64,000 nucleotides of DNA from Nymphaea colorata. Lineage: Eukaryota; Streptophyta; Magnoliopsida; Nymphaeales; Nymphaeaceae. Position 1 is the first letter of the stretch. Every line of letters begins with the position of its first letter. The stretch lies in contig NC_045144.1 in assembly GCF_008831285.2 (NCBI RefSeq), forward strand, positions 20,661,716 through 20,725,715, written 5' to 3'. This document shows positions 12,009 through 24,064 of the stretch, one piece after another. The notes beneath the pieces are model-generated. The model was not told the origin of the DNA. It worked only from the letters and a program-made list of their open reading frames with translations, and made no database searches. A program made the position numbers and the translations under genes.

Positions 12009-12394
12009 GTTCGAGTGGAGCTCGAGTTGGCTTGACTTGTTGAACATTCCTAATTGCCCTATGCCCCTCGGGCTGCTTACAATTAGCAAGAATTGATTTG
12101 GTGAAATTCATTCCCCCGTTCAAGAGCGAGCCTTTTAGTTTATAAAAATGTTCAAAGCACAAGAGAAAGGGGAATAAGTTTGGGCCGGTTTGAAATATTT
12201 TCCTCTACTAATTATACCAATGAATGCAGGTGTGAGTTTGGTGCCTGCTGCCCTGACTTCATCTTCTCTTCGTCATGAGCCTCCCGATTTGAAAATTTGA
12301 GCATCAAAGTCTAACTTGAGAGACAAGAGCTGAAAGCAAAATGCAGGGAATCCAGCCTCTAGATCAAAAAACGGAAAAGGGAGGAGAAAAAGAC

Positions 12395-12560
12395 GACAAA
12401 GGGCCCGGCCTGACCCATTTAAAATTAAAAAATATTTTTTTAATATAAATTATATTTAATAGTAATAAATATATATTATTAAAACAAAAAAATTTAAAAA
12501 AATATTTTTTTAATCTAAACCTGCAAAACAGGAACGGCCCGGCCCCACGCCCAGGCTTAA
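12395..12560. mobile_element. GC-ended, AT-cored short element (right-arm copy)
   Basis: Inverted partner of 9,533-9,800. GC-rich ends with GGCCCGGCC motifs flank an A/T core. Confidence 0.5.
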
Positions 12561-12632
12561 TCTGAATACCTAATCTGCATTACCAAATCCAAAACCGATT
12601 ACAGAATAAAAAAATAACTTTGTTCTTACGTT

Positions 12633-12824
12633 CAAGGGTGGAGCCAGAATTTTCATCAAGGGTGGGCCGACAGTCCAAGCTCTGAATCCGAGTAGGGCCA
12701 ATTGAATTTAAATCCAAAAAATACATGACGTAATTAAAAAAATATTTTTTTTCAATATATATTTTTTTTTCATTGGCCGGGGTGGGGCCATGGCCTAGGC
12801 TGCGCCCCCCTCCCTCCGCCCCTG
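12633..12824. mobile_element. hAT-type MITE (right-arm copy)
   Basis: Termini are CAAGGGTGGA and TCCGCCCCTG (imperfect inverted repeats). Flanking 8-mers CTTACGTT and CTTACATT form an 8-bp target duplication with one mismatch. The length of 192 bp, the CAGGGGCGGA-type end and the 8-bp duplication fit a non-autonomous hAT element. Confidence 0.85.
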
Positions 12825-13627
12825 CTTACATTACTTTTGATGCTACTGCTTCTTCCGTGGCTACCATCAATTTAGACCATAATTTTGAAGAGTCTGAGTT
12901 GGTTGTCATTTAATCATTTTGGTTAGCTATTTCGGTTTCAATGGTTCCATAGTTAAGGTTGATCATGCAAGCTAATTCCTTTACCAGGAACAAAGTGACC
13001 ACTTACAGCTAGGGAATGATCTTGAGTTGTTAAATGGAAGAAATTTGATGTTTGTTTTGTTATATCACCAAAGTCTGGCTGTGTTTTTAAATTTTCAGGA
13101 TTTATGAGAAATCGGTTGCCAGTCCAACTGCCATCGATCCACTACCTGCAAGGTCCAACCTATATATGTATGGAATCCCATATATATATATATTCATTTC
13201 TCATGCTTTCATTATTAATGAGATCATTTAGTTTGATGTTGGAAAATCTATGCAGGTGAGTCACAAATTCTATCGAAACTGAGTGCGGTTTCTCCAAGTG
13301 GGAAACTTACAATTGAAAAAGAAAAAGAGTTAAATGGCTGATTTTTACAGCTGGTACAAAGTCTACTTTTCAAACACATTTCAACTATGTAAGCATGATG
13401 TTAAAGTTACAAAAGTTAAAACAAAGTCTAGTTGGTGCAGTTTCCCACAGTGAGAAACTTAACAAAGAAGAATTTCCAAATGCATTTCAAATTGGTTGCA
13501 TGAATGGATCTCTTTTTAGGAATTATGAAACAAATTTCTTATGTTTTATGCCAACTTTGAGGCAATCTATCGACTAAGGCATGTGATGTTTTTTAGGAAT
13601 TTATTATTATTAATTTATGTCATTTAT

Positions 13628-16600
13628 TCAGCTACTTCATGCATCAGGCGAAGAAAGTCGGTAACAAAATAGCACTCACCAACATAAAATCCAGACCAAA
13701 ACTCAACCACATTCAACAATTTGAAGGAATCTTGAAGTATGTTTTTTGGTCAGCAACTCTTTTACAGGATAGAGTAGAAATGAAGGAACGAAAAGCAGAA
13801 CTGTGACAACAGTCAAGAGTTCAAATACAAATAGGCAAAAGTCTAAAGAACCCCAACTCATTGTACTTTGTTCTGGATCACAATGGAGACTATTGTATTT
13901 ACTAGCCTATCTCTGCCCTGAATTTCCATGAAATGGGCAGAATTATAGTTTTAAAGTTTTGACAAAGGCTAAAAATATATTTTTTTAAAAAAAAATTATG
14001 AGATAAATAAATTTATTTACATGTACAATTTTAAAAACAATTTGCTTCTACAAACATGGGTTCTACACTAAGTCCAATACAACGTTGTGACAGCCTTCCC
14101 ATCAATGCTACTATGCCGGATTTAGTGAAAACAAACACTTTGATGGCTCTTGCTGAAGGCTAGTGGCTTGCTGGTTTCAATTATAAATATGTGGACCCTC
14201 TTGTCATGGCACCAACTCGATCACTTATTTGGAAGAGGACTTGTTCTTTTTTGAAAAAGAATATTAGAAAAAACACCTAATTTAACTCCAGCTTTTTCCA
14301 TCAAAATATTCAGGAATGGGGTATTTCCTTCCTCCCAAGGAATGTAATCAAGCTTCTTTCCTTTTCCTCATCGGACATAAGGAGTATTTCGCCTCCAACT
14401 TGTGATGCAAGAATGCTTCAACAATGTGAGACACCACCAATTGAAGCAGTGGTGGAGTCATATTTTTTTTTTACAAATGAGCATTGAAAATTCATATTTC
14501 AAACTTTAAATGACACAATTAAATTAACAATGCCCATTAATTAAATTAACAATGTCCAATAATTAGTACAAAAATTCCTGACTCAGCCTCAGCGTGCTGC
14601 ATCAAAAGTTCCGTGCAAAATATGTCTAATGACTACATTCCTTAGGAAGAGAGAGTCACTATATTCAGGGGCGGAACTAGGATTTTTTTCAGGGACGGGC
14701 TAAACGATCCGCAGGTCGGGCCAAAAGGAGCGACGGGTACGGCTAAGAGGAGCGACGAGCCGGGTCAAACTAAAAAAAAATTATTTTTTTAATATAATTT
14801 TTTTTTCCCTGCGCTCACCCGGGCCATGGCCCAGGCAGACCCACTCCCCTCCCTCCGCCCCTGACTATATCAAACCTCAGTCATTATGTAACGACTGAGG
14901 TTATCGATTGTGCGTCCAAGAGGTGGTATTTCATAGGTATCTCCTTATCTATATATTGGCGCCCTTAAGTTATTTTATAATATGCATGCATGGCTTATTA
15001 GTACGTAGCGCCTTCTTTCTTTAATTTCGTCCCACTTATTTTTTAGTTGAGTAACTTCCTTATATATGTGTGCATTGCTTATCTGTGTACAATCGGGTTA
15101 ATTGTTATATGTCCGTACCCATCTCCAAATCCAAATCTGATTAAGCAAGATCCAATTAGATTAGAATAAGCATGAACACGTGAAAAGAGAAAAAACGAAA
15201 ACAACTAAAAAGAATTGCTCAACTGCTAGTGACAAGTGAGCCACTGAAAAATGAGGCGTTAATTTTATTTTTATGTCTCTCCAATATTTTTGTTTCCAAT
15301 AATTGTATAAGCTTGGCCTTTAAAACCACCACCATATGTTTCTGAATTTTTGATTTCATAGCTAGCTTTTGCGCTTGCTTTAGTAGATCTTGAACTAGCT
15401 AATCGATTTAAGTTTTACTATCGGATGAAGAATTCAAGTCGGATTCGGATATTAGAAATGACATCTGATCGAATTCAGATTCTTGTTTAAATAAATAGTG
15501 GCCGTATTTGGCTTTGGATTGGATATAATTATTTTAAATAAAAATCCTATACTCAGTGTCTATAATATGGTTTGGATTCTGTTTAAAGTCAGATTTGGAT
15601 GTTAATCTAAAAAATGGATTCATATTACGAATTCGGATACTCAACGTCTTTTACTTTTTTCATTTTCTTTTTTGTCTTCTCATTTTCTTTTTTTGTGAAC
15701 TAAAAGTTTTTAGTCACAACCATACTGATGCGCACGAAAATTCATGCACCAGTATGGCCCAGGTTGGCTTTTCTACACTACCAAGTGTGACTTATTTCTC
15801 ATCTACCCATTCATATGGGCTTCTGCATGTACTTGTCCACCCCCATACAAATTGCTTATTTAAACATAGTTTTCTGTTTATCTATGTATTGGTGCTTCTT
15901 AGTTATTTTATTATTTTTATGATGGGCTTGATTGCTATATATATATATATTACATATATATTCTGATTTTCATGATTGTGGCATGCATAGCTTATTAGCA
16001 CGTAGTGCCTCCTTTATTTAATTTTGTTCCATTTATTTTTGAGCTGAGTAATTTTATTATACTTATTCCTTTGGATACTTGCATTATTTAAATAAAATGG
16101 CACAATTAAACTAAAAAAGTTATGATACTTACGTTTTACTGAATGCTGCATTGTTTAATTTTAAATTTCATGCCAATGCCAATCAGTGATACGGGAGCAC
16201 TCCTCGATCTTGAGATGGACAGGCTTCAAAGATAAGCAAACTTGAGATGGACGGTTTCAATGAGCGGTTTGAGATGAAATTAGCATTATGTAAAGTTCAA
16301 CTCATTTATTTCTTAATATCTCTCACTAGTTTTGGCACAAAAATTAGTGGATAGAGCTCAATGTCATGAACTTTTATTTTTCTTTTTTCATGGCTTGCAG
16401 ATCGTTTTTGAATTGTATGTATCATATATATCTAAACATCATGTATTCTATGGATGGCAGCACATAAAGAACCAAGGAAGGAAGTCTAAATTCATTATTT
16501 TTATAGTTAAAAGAAATTAAATGGTGCAGGGCTTAAACTCAACCTTGAAGAACTAAGCGGTATATATTTTTGGAGTCTAGTTGAAAAAAAAATGCATTAA

Positions 16601-16900
16601 AAATATTAAAAAAAAAACTACGACGAAACCCCTTGATAGGAATACAATTTCCTTAATATTTTTCACAAATGATCATATGTTGTTTTTTATTGTTATTTTA
16701 GTCTTCTTTTTTTTTCTCTAAAGTGCAACAACTTTTACTTTTTTTTATTACTTCTTTTTCTCATATTTTTAATTGTTATTTGATTAATGTTGGTCACTCA
16801 TTGTGCTTTGTTCTACTACATTTGTCAGATCACAATGACTATTATTTTATTTACTACCCTATTGCCGATCATCGCAAACATGGGATCAACACTAAGTCCA
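13628..16900. other. Unpaired interior of the right arm
   Basis: No gene recognised. Two direct duplications are visible. One links 13,850-14,070 with 16,790-16,905 (shared CACTAAGTCCAATACAA). The other links 14,930-15,090 with 15,875-16,075 (shared GCTTATTAG-ACGTAG). A hAT-type MITE lies at 14,666-14,863 and GGATTCGGAT-type degenerate sequence at 15,420-15,640. An open frame at 15,556-15,966 is low-complexity, Phe/Leu-rich and not credible as a gene. Confidence 0.55.
14666..14863. mobile_element. hAT-type MITE with intact ends
   Basis: Perfect 10-bp terminal inverted repeats CAGGGGCGGA and TCCGCCCCTG bound a 198-bp element with no coding capacity. Flanks ACTATATT (14,658-14,665) and ACTATATC (14,864-14,871) are an 8-bp target duplication with one mismatch, the hAT signature. 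It is the best preserved family member in the window. Confidence 0.9.
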
Positions 16901-16904
16901 ATAC

Positions 16905-17015
16905 AATATTAAGATACATTGAGAAGTCCAAGAATTTTGTGCCCATCATCTCGAGTGGCTACGCTGAATTACAGTGGTGCCTCATGGAAGTCACGCTCAC
17001 GCAGATAAGAGACGG
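16905..17015 (+). pseudogene. TIR-domain scrap, right arm
   Basis: The plus strand reads RYIEKSKNFVPIISSGYAEL and then QWCLMEVTL, the central part of a TIR domain including the WCxxE motif. It is the inverted partner of the broken TIR exon at 4,713-5,200 and keeps the frame which that copy lost near 4,960. About 220 bp of TIR 3' coding sequence is deleted after VTL, and everything 5' of the scrap is unrelated sequence. Confidence 0.8.
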
Positions 17016-17127
17016 AGGGGCATGCATATCTCTCTCTCTCTCAAGATCTCCTCCTTACTTCCTTAATTAGACGGAGGGGTATGCATATCTCTCTCTCTCT
17101 CAAGATCTCCTCCTTACTTCCTTAATT
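17010..17127. repeat. 59-bp tandem duplication, mirror of the left-arm duplication
   Basis: Units at 17,010-17,068 and 17,069-17,127 differ at about one base. Each carries the GACGGAGGGG donor-side motif and a CT run. The mirror site in the left arm carries an 82-bp duplication with different endpoints. Confidence 0.93.
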
Positions 17128-18177
17128 AGAGAGAATTCTCGCCTTCTCGACAAATGTTTGGAAAGCAAGATGCTTGGAGAAACTTAATCATTTTCACTTC
17201 ACAAATGATTCTCAGCTTTCTCATTGCTTTATAGTTACTTTTTTTTTTCTTAGGCAACTTGAGTCGTATGCCCTTAGATAAGCATAATATAATCACAATA
17301 CAAACTGTTGAAATAATATGTATGCTGAAAATACATAATTTCCAATATTAAAAAAAGAATAATCTTCGTGATTTTTTTTAATAAGATATAGGAAAACTGC
17401 CAAATAAGAGCTATGTTAGCAGGAGTTATAACAATTCTTTTCTTTTAATATTAAAAACTAGTCCTCTCCTACACTAAATTATTTTTTTCCCGTTTTAGCC
17501 TGCAATCTTTGCTTTTGAGGTTAAAAAAATTCACCCAATCTCACGGAACGGGTGCCTTTTATTAGAACAATGACAGAAATAGATAAGGCTGAAAAACAAA
17601 AGGCAGTCAACAGAAAAGACATTTCCCGGCTTATCTTATAATTTCCATTCGTCTTCCCGAGTTCATTGTTCATCATGGATTTGTCATTAAATTAAATTGT
17701 ATATATGTCGTCTCATTTGCCAGGCCAACCTCATTCAAATGATAGTCAGAAGAGCTCAACAAGACTGCTCATTGAGTTGCTGGGAAGAGAAAGTTAGGTG
17801 TGAGGGATGCACCGTGCAGTAAAGCAAAGAATAACATTTTGAGAATTTATTAAAACTAAAAATAATCATTTACAATCTTTTTATTTTTTTCTATTTTCAA
17901 GTTTATCTTTATAAAAGGTTTACTTTTTCAATGTAAACAAAAGGTATATTAAGGGGACTGGTGGACCATATGCAGTGTAAACAAAAGGTACAATAAAGGT
18001 ATAACCTTGAGGATTTTATGACAAAGGTGGTTTCCACTAATTAAACATATTTTTAGGTAACCATTTGTCAGCCAATGGTTGATTTGAGTGACATGGATGA
18101 AAGACACCATTTATGTAAATGGTAAACCCTTAAGTCGGACTTGAATCAGCAAATGACCAAGTCACTAAGTCAGCGAC

Positions 18178-18180
<3 letters not shown>

Positions 18181-18211
<31 letters not shown>
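18181..18211. repeat. (TA)n microsatellite
   Basis: A TA run in the right arm. A second short TG/TA run lies at 18,838-18,870 and a GA run at 19,223-19,252. Confidence 0.9.
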
Positions 18212-18212
<1 letters not shown>

Positions 18213-18837
18213 TTCCTCATATTACTATGGAAAATCTATGCAGTTATATAATTGGACATGGCTATGTAATTTTTTTGTTTGGCCCATATTACAAAGATGC
18301 TGAGAAGTCAAGAAAGCTTCTGATGAAGCCAAGCTCGGAAGCAATGAAGTGCATGAAGAGATCAGGATAGAGATAATTTTGAAATTTTCACATAGTTTGA
18401 AAAAAAGGAAAAATTTCAAAATAAGGATCCACTTTTGGGCACCATCATAGATAAGGATCACATGTTTCTGAATTCCTGGCAAGGAGATTCATTTCCTCAG
18501 ACCAACTATCAGATTCATCTTAAAATGCATACAAGGCAATGTGGCAATGAATAAAATTTCATGTGCACTTTAGGTCTTAAGTGGGTTGGCGCAATGGAAG
18601 GGCGAGGGCTGATAGGTGCATGAAATGTTTATTTGTCTTAAGCACTAATTAGGACATAAAGAGGAGCATATTGAAGATAATGTTCAAGGAAGGCTGTTGA
18701 AAATCAATCTATTTAAGGATAATACAAAGAAGATGCCATGCCTGATTAGGTATCTCAATCTCAACGTTGAAAAGTAAACATTTTTAAAAATAGAAGGAAA
18801 ATGAAATAATTATAGACAAGAAAGCTGACAACTTATA

Positions 18838-18869
<32 letters not shown>

Positions 18870-19218
18870 GAAGCTGATGCGTTCACAATGTCGATTGGAC
18901 TGCCATTCTAGGGCGTCTTTCACATTTTTTATTTGAAATGTGATCTACACGGTGAGTTCCGTGCCGACGTTCATGCAAAAGGGAACAACAGGAAAAATCC
19001 TTATCAAGCCTGTTTCCTTCTGCGACATTTGTCATACTTAATTATATCTGGATTTATAAGGTCTTTATTTAAGTGCTTCGTTAATTGTTAAATAGATTTT
19101 GAGTCATTTGTGTATGTAGAGAGAAAAAGAAAGAGGGTATTTTTATTGGTTTATATACTTTTAAATGCTTTATCTGGTGTTTTGTTTTATTATATGTGGA
19201 TTTTAGTTGTTTTCTATG

Positions 19219-19255
<37 letters not shown>

Positions 19256-19989
19256 TAAACATGTCTGCTCCACGATTTGAATAAATGAGAAGATAAGTTG
19301 AACATGTAGTGTGTTTGGACAAACAAATGGTAGACAAGATTACATCTTATCCTGCTGGGCGAGAGCACTTTGCTCTTAAGATAAATGTTCTAGGTTCACG
19401 TGTTCCGAGACGGTTGTTCCTGTTACCAAACGCTTGAGGAAATAAGCAATTCGTGGTATTTTATTTTATTTTATTTTTTATGATCATAAGCATGTAACTT
19501 AACAAAATTACATTTAAAAATTACAACTATGTAAGCAGGATTTTAAAATTACAAAAGTTAAAGGGAGAGCAACAAAGTCTAGTTGGTGGAGTTTCTCTAA
19601 GTAAGAAACTTAACAAAATTAAAAAGGAAAAAAAATAAATGGGTGATAGTAGAATTTTCAAATACATTTCAAATTGGTTGCACCAATCTGCTTTTCGGAT
19701 CTCTATTGAGGAATTATGAAACAAATTTCTTACTTCTTATGTTTTATGCCAAGTTTGAGCCAATGTATGGAGGCTTGGTCGACTAATGCATGTGATGCTT
19801 TTTAATCCCAAACTTTGATTGCAAATCTCGTATCTAATATCCAAGGTTGATCTAAAATCTATGATTTGTGAGGTCCTCCTTTTAGGAAAAAAACGGTTGA
19901 TATAGGCACTGTGGGTTTGAGACAATTCCTAATAAATGAAACAATCTAAATAAATCGAATTTTAAACACACTATTGGTGTTTTGTTGGT

Positions 19990-20830
19990 GCAGCATATTC
20001 ACAGTTCCAATACATAGAAAAAACATCTAAATAAATCAATATTCTTATCTCTAAGCCCAACCTTTCTCATTATATTTGAGCCTCTTAATGGCGGAAGATT
20101 TGATTACTTCGATGAATGCAAAAAAAAAAAAATCACTTAAAAATATGGCATAGCATTTATATAATTCATTTATGTACATTTTCAGCTAGGTTTAGCTCGA
20201 AACCGATGTTGTTAAATGCGATGAAGCGAAGTGAGATGTCAAACCAATCATGAGGCAAAGCATAAGCCTTGAGGTGTTGAAGCATAAGCTTCACATAAAT
20301 TGTAAAATATATGATATTCACAAAAATATTGAAAATACGTGGAAAAAAACTATTAAACTAATGATTATATCGTAAGGAAAACAATATAAAAAGTAACTCT
20401 ATAAAAACCTTTTAATGTTAAAAGCATGACCAATGTTTCGCCGTGGGTGAGTTAATATGTAAAGGCCACAATTATAAAGAACATATTTGACCACTCATCT
20501 TCTAGCACTAGAAAGAAAAAAAAAAATCAAAACATAAACAACCCACTTGTTTAGACAAGCAAAGATCCATGAAAACAAATGGACAGAAAGCTAGCGCACT
20601 GAATGAAATATCAAAGATCTAAAATACTGAACCACTAATGAACATTGCAATCTAGGCAACAAAATACATGTATTTTTAAATAGAAGGAAACTCTTCAACG
20701 GTGCAAAAAATAAAGCAAATGGAAGTAATGTAGTATATATATATATATTTATATATATATATCTTAAAACCCAATAGGAGAGGCTGGAGGGCACTAATTC
20801 AATAACTTGAATTTTGTTGGGTGCACTTAT
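19990..20830. repeat. Inverted copy of 34,345-35,100
   Basis: The reverse complement of this block is recognisable at 34,345-35,100. Part of it (about 20,080-20,290) is also at 40,215-40,450. Shared landmarks include GGCTCAA-TAT (Ser/Glu-independent, non-coding), the CGTGGAAAAAACTATTAAAC region and the TACATGTATTTTTAAATAGAAGG region. No coding potential was seen. Confidence 0.85.
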
Positions 20831-20879
20831 ACATACAAACAATCAAATATTTCAAAACAACAATATAAAAGCAAAAATA

Positions 20880-21860
20880 CATTGTGAGTCTAATGTGAGC
20901 AACTCGCACACACCGGCTCCCACGTGGCTCGATTAACTCTCATTCACATCAGCCTTTAAGAACAACCTCATTCACATCAGCATCAGCCTTTAAGAACAAC
21001 CTCATTCACATCAGCGTTAAGAACTCTATCCAGTGAAGAAATACAAGACAGTCAGTCTGCACGATTTTGTCTTTGAAAGGAGAGAGGAAATCGTCAAAAG
21101 TGCTTTTCATCGAAAGCCAATTCTGGCTCATCGTGAGACCTTGATTCCGGGGGAAGGTGGTGGGCTAGTTGTGCCTCAAGTCAAGTCTTCGGGGGAGGAG
21201 CTATCAACCACTCAGCCATCTCTCCAAGAGATTATCTTCATTTTCTTCGAGGTTAAAGAGATATTTTTAAGCTCAAGTGAACTGCAATATCTCTCTATCA
21301 CTCATGGCAAGGATCTCTTAAAAATGGGAAGAATGAGCTAGTACTTTATCCTTTGTCACCCTTATGTACATCAAGACTTTTAAAAGGGTTAAAAGTTTAG
21401 TCCTGCATCAAAAATTGAACCGTCTCCTCCCCGTGTTTGTAACTATAAATACTCCAGTGGGAAGAGATTTCAAGACATCCAAAGCCTTGCTTAAGAGTTA
21501 GTAACTAAGAGGCAAACAAGGACCTTCTAGACATGGTCTATGTAGCAATCAAATGCTTCTTGATATCAGAAGGCATTCTTGGCCAAAACTCTGCAGATTT
21601 GATAGAATCTTATTGATTTTGCCAGGCTTATTGCTTTTTTTTTTCCCTTTTTCTTTAATTTATGCTTGCTAAGTTTTGCATGTTCGTTTTTTTTCTTTAA
21701 TTTCTTGGTTTCTTAGGTTTGGCATGTTTTTCTTTTTTCTTTAATTTCTTGCATCTTAGATTTTTCTTGCATAGTTCTTTTTTTCCCCTGCTTATTCCAA
21801 ACAAAGCTTAGTACTTTTATTTTTCCATGTATAGTTTCACTGCTTCCATAGATTATAAAT
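20880..21860. other. Unassigned segment with short tandem repeats and a TATA-like motif
   Basis: A 28-34 bp unit (CATTCACATCAGC followed by TTTAAGAACAACCT) repeats about 2.5 times at 20,939-21,022. A plus-strand open frame at 21,033-21,341 (102 codons) is not recognised. ACTATAAATACTCC near 21,440 looks like a plant TATA box, so part of this may be LTR or promoter sequence. From 21,620 the DNA is T-rich with repeated TTTCTTTAATTTCTTG motifs. Confidence 0.35.
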
Positions 21861-21873
21861 ATTCTGCGTTAGC

Positions 21874-22125
21874 TTAGTTAATGAAATGATCAACCCTTTT
21901 GTTCAGTTCATTGACTGGCATCTCGCATTCTTTCTCTTCTTCTTTCACACCTTTCTCAGTCTGCAACTTGTCATTGCCTTCATCTTTACTCACCTTCCAG
22001 TTGCCTTTCTCTTGGTTATTTTTGCTTCTCACTTTCATTAGAATCACCACGAACTTCTTAATCACAGTCTTGCCTTCATAGAGGTGGGTTGTCTCCTTTG
22101 TAGCCATGTCAGGGACCTTTTGCAA
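21874..22125 (-). pseudogene. Possible DUF761-type C-terminal fragment
   Basis: A minus-strand frame of 83 codons is Lys/Glu-rich and ends MPVNELNKRVDHFIN before a stop. Plant DUF761 ('cotton fibre') proteins end with a similar ELN-R-V-FI block, usually followed by a few basic residues that are missing here. No membrane segment, promoter or upstream exon was found. Chance similarity of a short charged peptide cannot be excluded. Confidence 0.35.
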
Positions 22126-22962
22126 AACCTTGTTTCTCTTGACCTACTCATCGATGGTGTTTGAGCTTGACCTTGTTTCTCATGTTAGGAAGTCACTTAT
22201 AAAAACTCAACTTGAGCTTGACTTGATTAAACTCGACTCGAGCTCGACTTAGTTTAACTGCATAATGAATGCTGAACTATAATGAAAAAATAGTTGTAAG
22301 AAGCAATCCTAAGAGCTAAATGAGTTAGAAGAAATGCGACCGGCTTAACATAAATGTACTATATTGTATTTTAGGGTTTTCTTTATCATAAGTTAGCTGA
22401 TGAATGTGTGCAGAAATCAAGTGGGCTCCTCAGAGAACCATGTTGCACTTGTTGCTAAGAAACATCCCTCTAGCAGCCAATAGTTGTTAGGATAAGGCAA
22501 AGGTCAACTCAGGACCCTTAAGGCAGGAGGAGAAAGGGCCTTCAAACATTGTTCTGTTCTGGGTGGTTGGGATGAACCACGGCTCGATCATTCTAACGAG
22601 TAATCAGGGTGGAATTTCATCCTTTATTCAATTATTGATTGACATTAAGATATAAATTAAAGAAGTTGTTTTCAGTAACCGTGCAAATGGTCACAAGTTT
22701 TGGAAAATTTTAATTCATGGACCCGCTTTTTGTCATAATTCTAAACACAGGCCTTGCATTTGCATGTGCTAGAAACTGCCAACGAGATTGAAGAGACAAA
22801 ACATGATATGTAATTCGATCACGGCAAAGAAAAGAACACACTCTGCTCTGCAGAAACATTGTTGAAAATTCTTATCATGTCATTCTATATCCGATTACCG
22901 ATAATGCATGAACCTAGAGTGAGCGATAGATAGGGAAGAGAGAGACCCCCCCTTCTCAGCTA
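22126..22962. other. Non-coding stretch
   Basis: No gene seen. It contains CGACTCGAGCTCGACTT-type degenerate repeats at 22,190-22,260. A short segment at 22,880-22,945 is inverted relative to 11,155-11,215 (shared TTCATGCATTATCG). Confidence 0.5.
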
Positions 22963-23666
22963 CTACTTTTTGTATGTCTTAGCCCAGCTGTAGTAGATGC
23001 CTGCGGCAAACCCAAATGCACAGAGATTCGCACCATAGGTCTTCGTCTCCGATGCGATATCCACCCTGCCCTTCGATGGTTCTGTTGTCTACCGTAATGC
23101 CTTTATCAAATGCTTCTTCCATGGGAATTACTGGGTTCGCTGATTTCTTCGTCTCCCTGTTATCTTTCTCGCTCTCGCCACTATATTCATCATTTTTTGC
23201 CCACCACGTTCTTGGCAGACGCGTCCATTAATGTCAGCAGTCGGGCTTCCCTTTCCACCTTCCGGATTGCACGGAGAGGATGCCTGGATTTACCTCTCCC
23301 GTCACCACCACCTTGCTTTCTTCCGGGTACAAATTCACAGATTCAACTCCTGCAATACGAGTTTGTCTATTCAGTAAAATTCGATGACAGATTTAGTTTT
23401 GTATATCAATCTTCAATGTAAAATCAGTTTAAGACGCTGCCATAATGTATTACCTTTATAACTCGTCAGATCATTTTCACATTGTGACGGCAGCCTTCGC
23501 AGCAGCCGATGTTAGCTTCAATCTTCCACTTCTGCATCCAAGTAAGCAGAAGAACGTTGTACACAAGAACTGAAGAACAGCAGCTGCAGCAGTAGTTGCA
23601 GAATCAAATGAATATATCTAGCTAGCTAGAAGAAAAGAGGAGGGGGGAAGGACGTACCTGCACCAT
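22963..23666 (-). pseudogene. Heavy-metal-associated (HMA) domain pseudogene
   Basis: Three exons are visible on the minus strand. Exon 1 (23,666-23,658) is ATG GTG CAG followed by a GTACGT donor. Exon 2 (23,531-23,454) follows an ATGCAG acceptor and encodes KWKIEANIGCCEGCRHNVKM, the HMA metal-binding loop (CxxC), ending at a GTAATA donor. Exon 3 (from 23,349, after TTGCAG) begins GVESVNLYPEESKVVVTGEV, the second half of the domain. The order and the phase-1 junction at the KG/VES position fit plant HMA (HIPP-like) genes. One base is missing in exon 2, giving TGA right after KMI, and further shifts follow: LRAIRKVEREARLL, an NPVIPMEEAFDKGI segment and a final YYSWAKTYKK stop at 22,963 lie in different frames. 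No CaaX prenylation motif is seen. Partial paralogs lie at 38,159-38,480 and 39,696-40,200. Confidence 0.75.
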
Positions 23667-23669
23667 TTT

Positions 23670-24064
23670 TCAATAAGTTGACGCAGTAGTGCCGGAGAAG
23701 AGAGTCCGATTGGAAGGAAAGGAGAGAGACCAGGTTTCGCCTGCAGAGAACTCAAGAACCTTTTTCTTATAAACGTCAGTGAAGTTTTATTAGGTAAAAC
23801 GTTCTCCCATTGGGTTGAACGTGACATCAGATTTACTGGCAATGCATTCAGCGGAAGAAGTGGATGAATAGAGGAGCGCAAGCGAGGGAGGGGAGAGGAG
23901 ATTGTCCTCTTCACTTCACCGTGGGAGTCGTCATTGATTTTAGCGGGCCCGAAACGGAAGAGGGGGAGTGAAATAAATGGATGTCCAGTTAGCCTCCTTC
24001 GTTTTTCAAATTAGTACGCCACTTGGTGGGGCACAGCTTGAGCGCTGACAATTAGTGGAAGGGA
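23670..24064. other. Flank between HMA relic and satellite array
   Basis: Purine-rich and GC-richer than its surroundings, with no reading frame of interest. Similarity to the other HMA copies ends near 23,690. Confidence 0.5.

Larger units (their letters stand above)
9800..12380. other. Spacer between the inverted-repeat arms
   Basis: About 2.6 kb without a recognisable gene. A minus-strand open frame at 9,829-10,092 (87 codons, one hydrophobic stretch near its start) matches nothing I know and has no visible splice or promoter context. The spacer also contains the shuffled repeat cluster at 10,858-11,142 and GAGTTCGAGTT-type degenerate repeats at 11,640-12,040. Confidence 0.6.
12380..19922. 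repeat. Right arm of the large inverted repeat
   Basis: Reverse complement of 148-9,790 in two blocks: 12,380-13,627 (partner 8,490-9,790) and about 16,905-19,922 (partner 148-5,020). The interior 13,628-16,900 has no partner and replaces the TIR-NB-ARC segment of the left arm. The outer block is shorter than its partner (about 3.0 against 4.9 kb) because the left arm carries extra segments. Confidence 0.85.

Noticed and set aside
15556-15966. 136-codon plus-strand frame
   Set aside because: Phe/Leu/Ser-rich low-complexity translation of T-rich DNA, overlapping a duplicated non-coding segment and a TA run.
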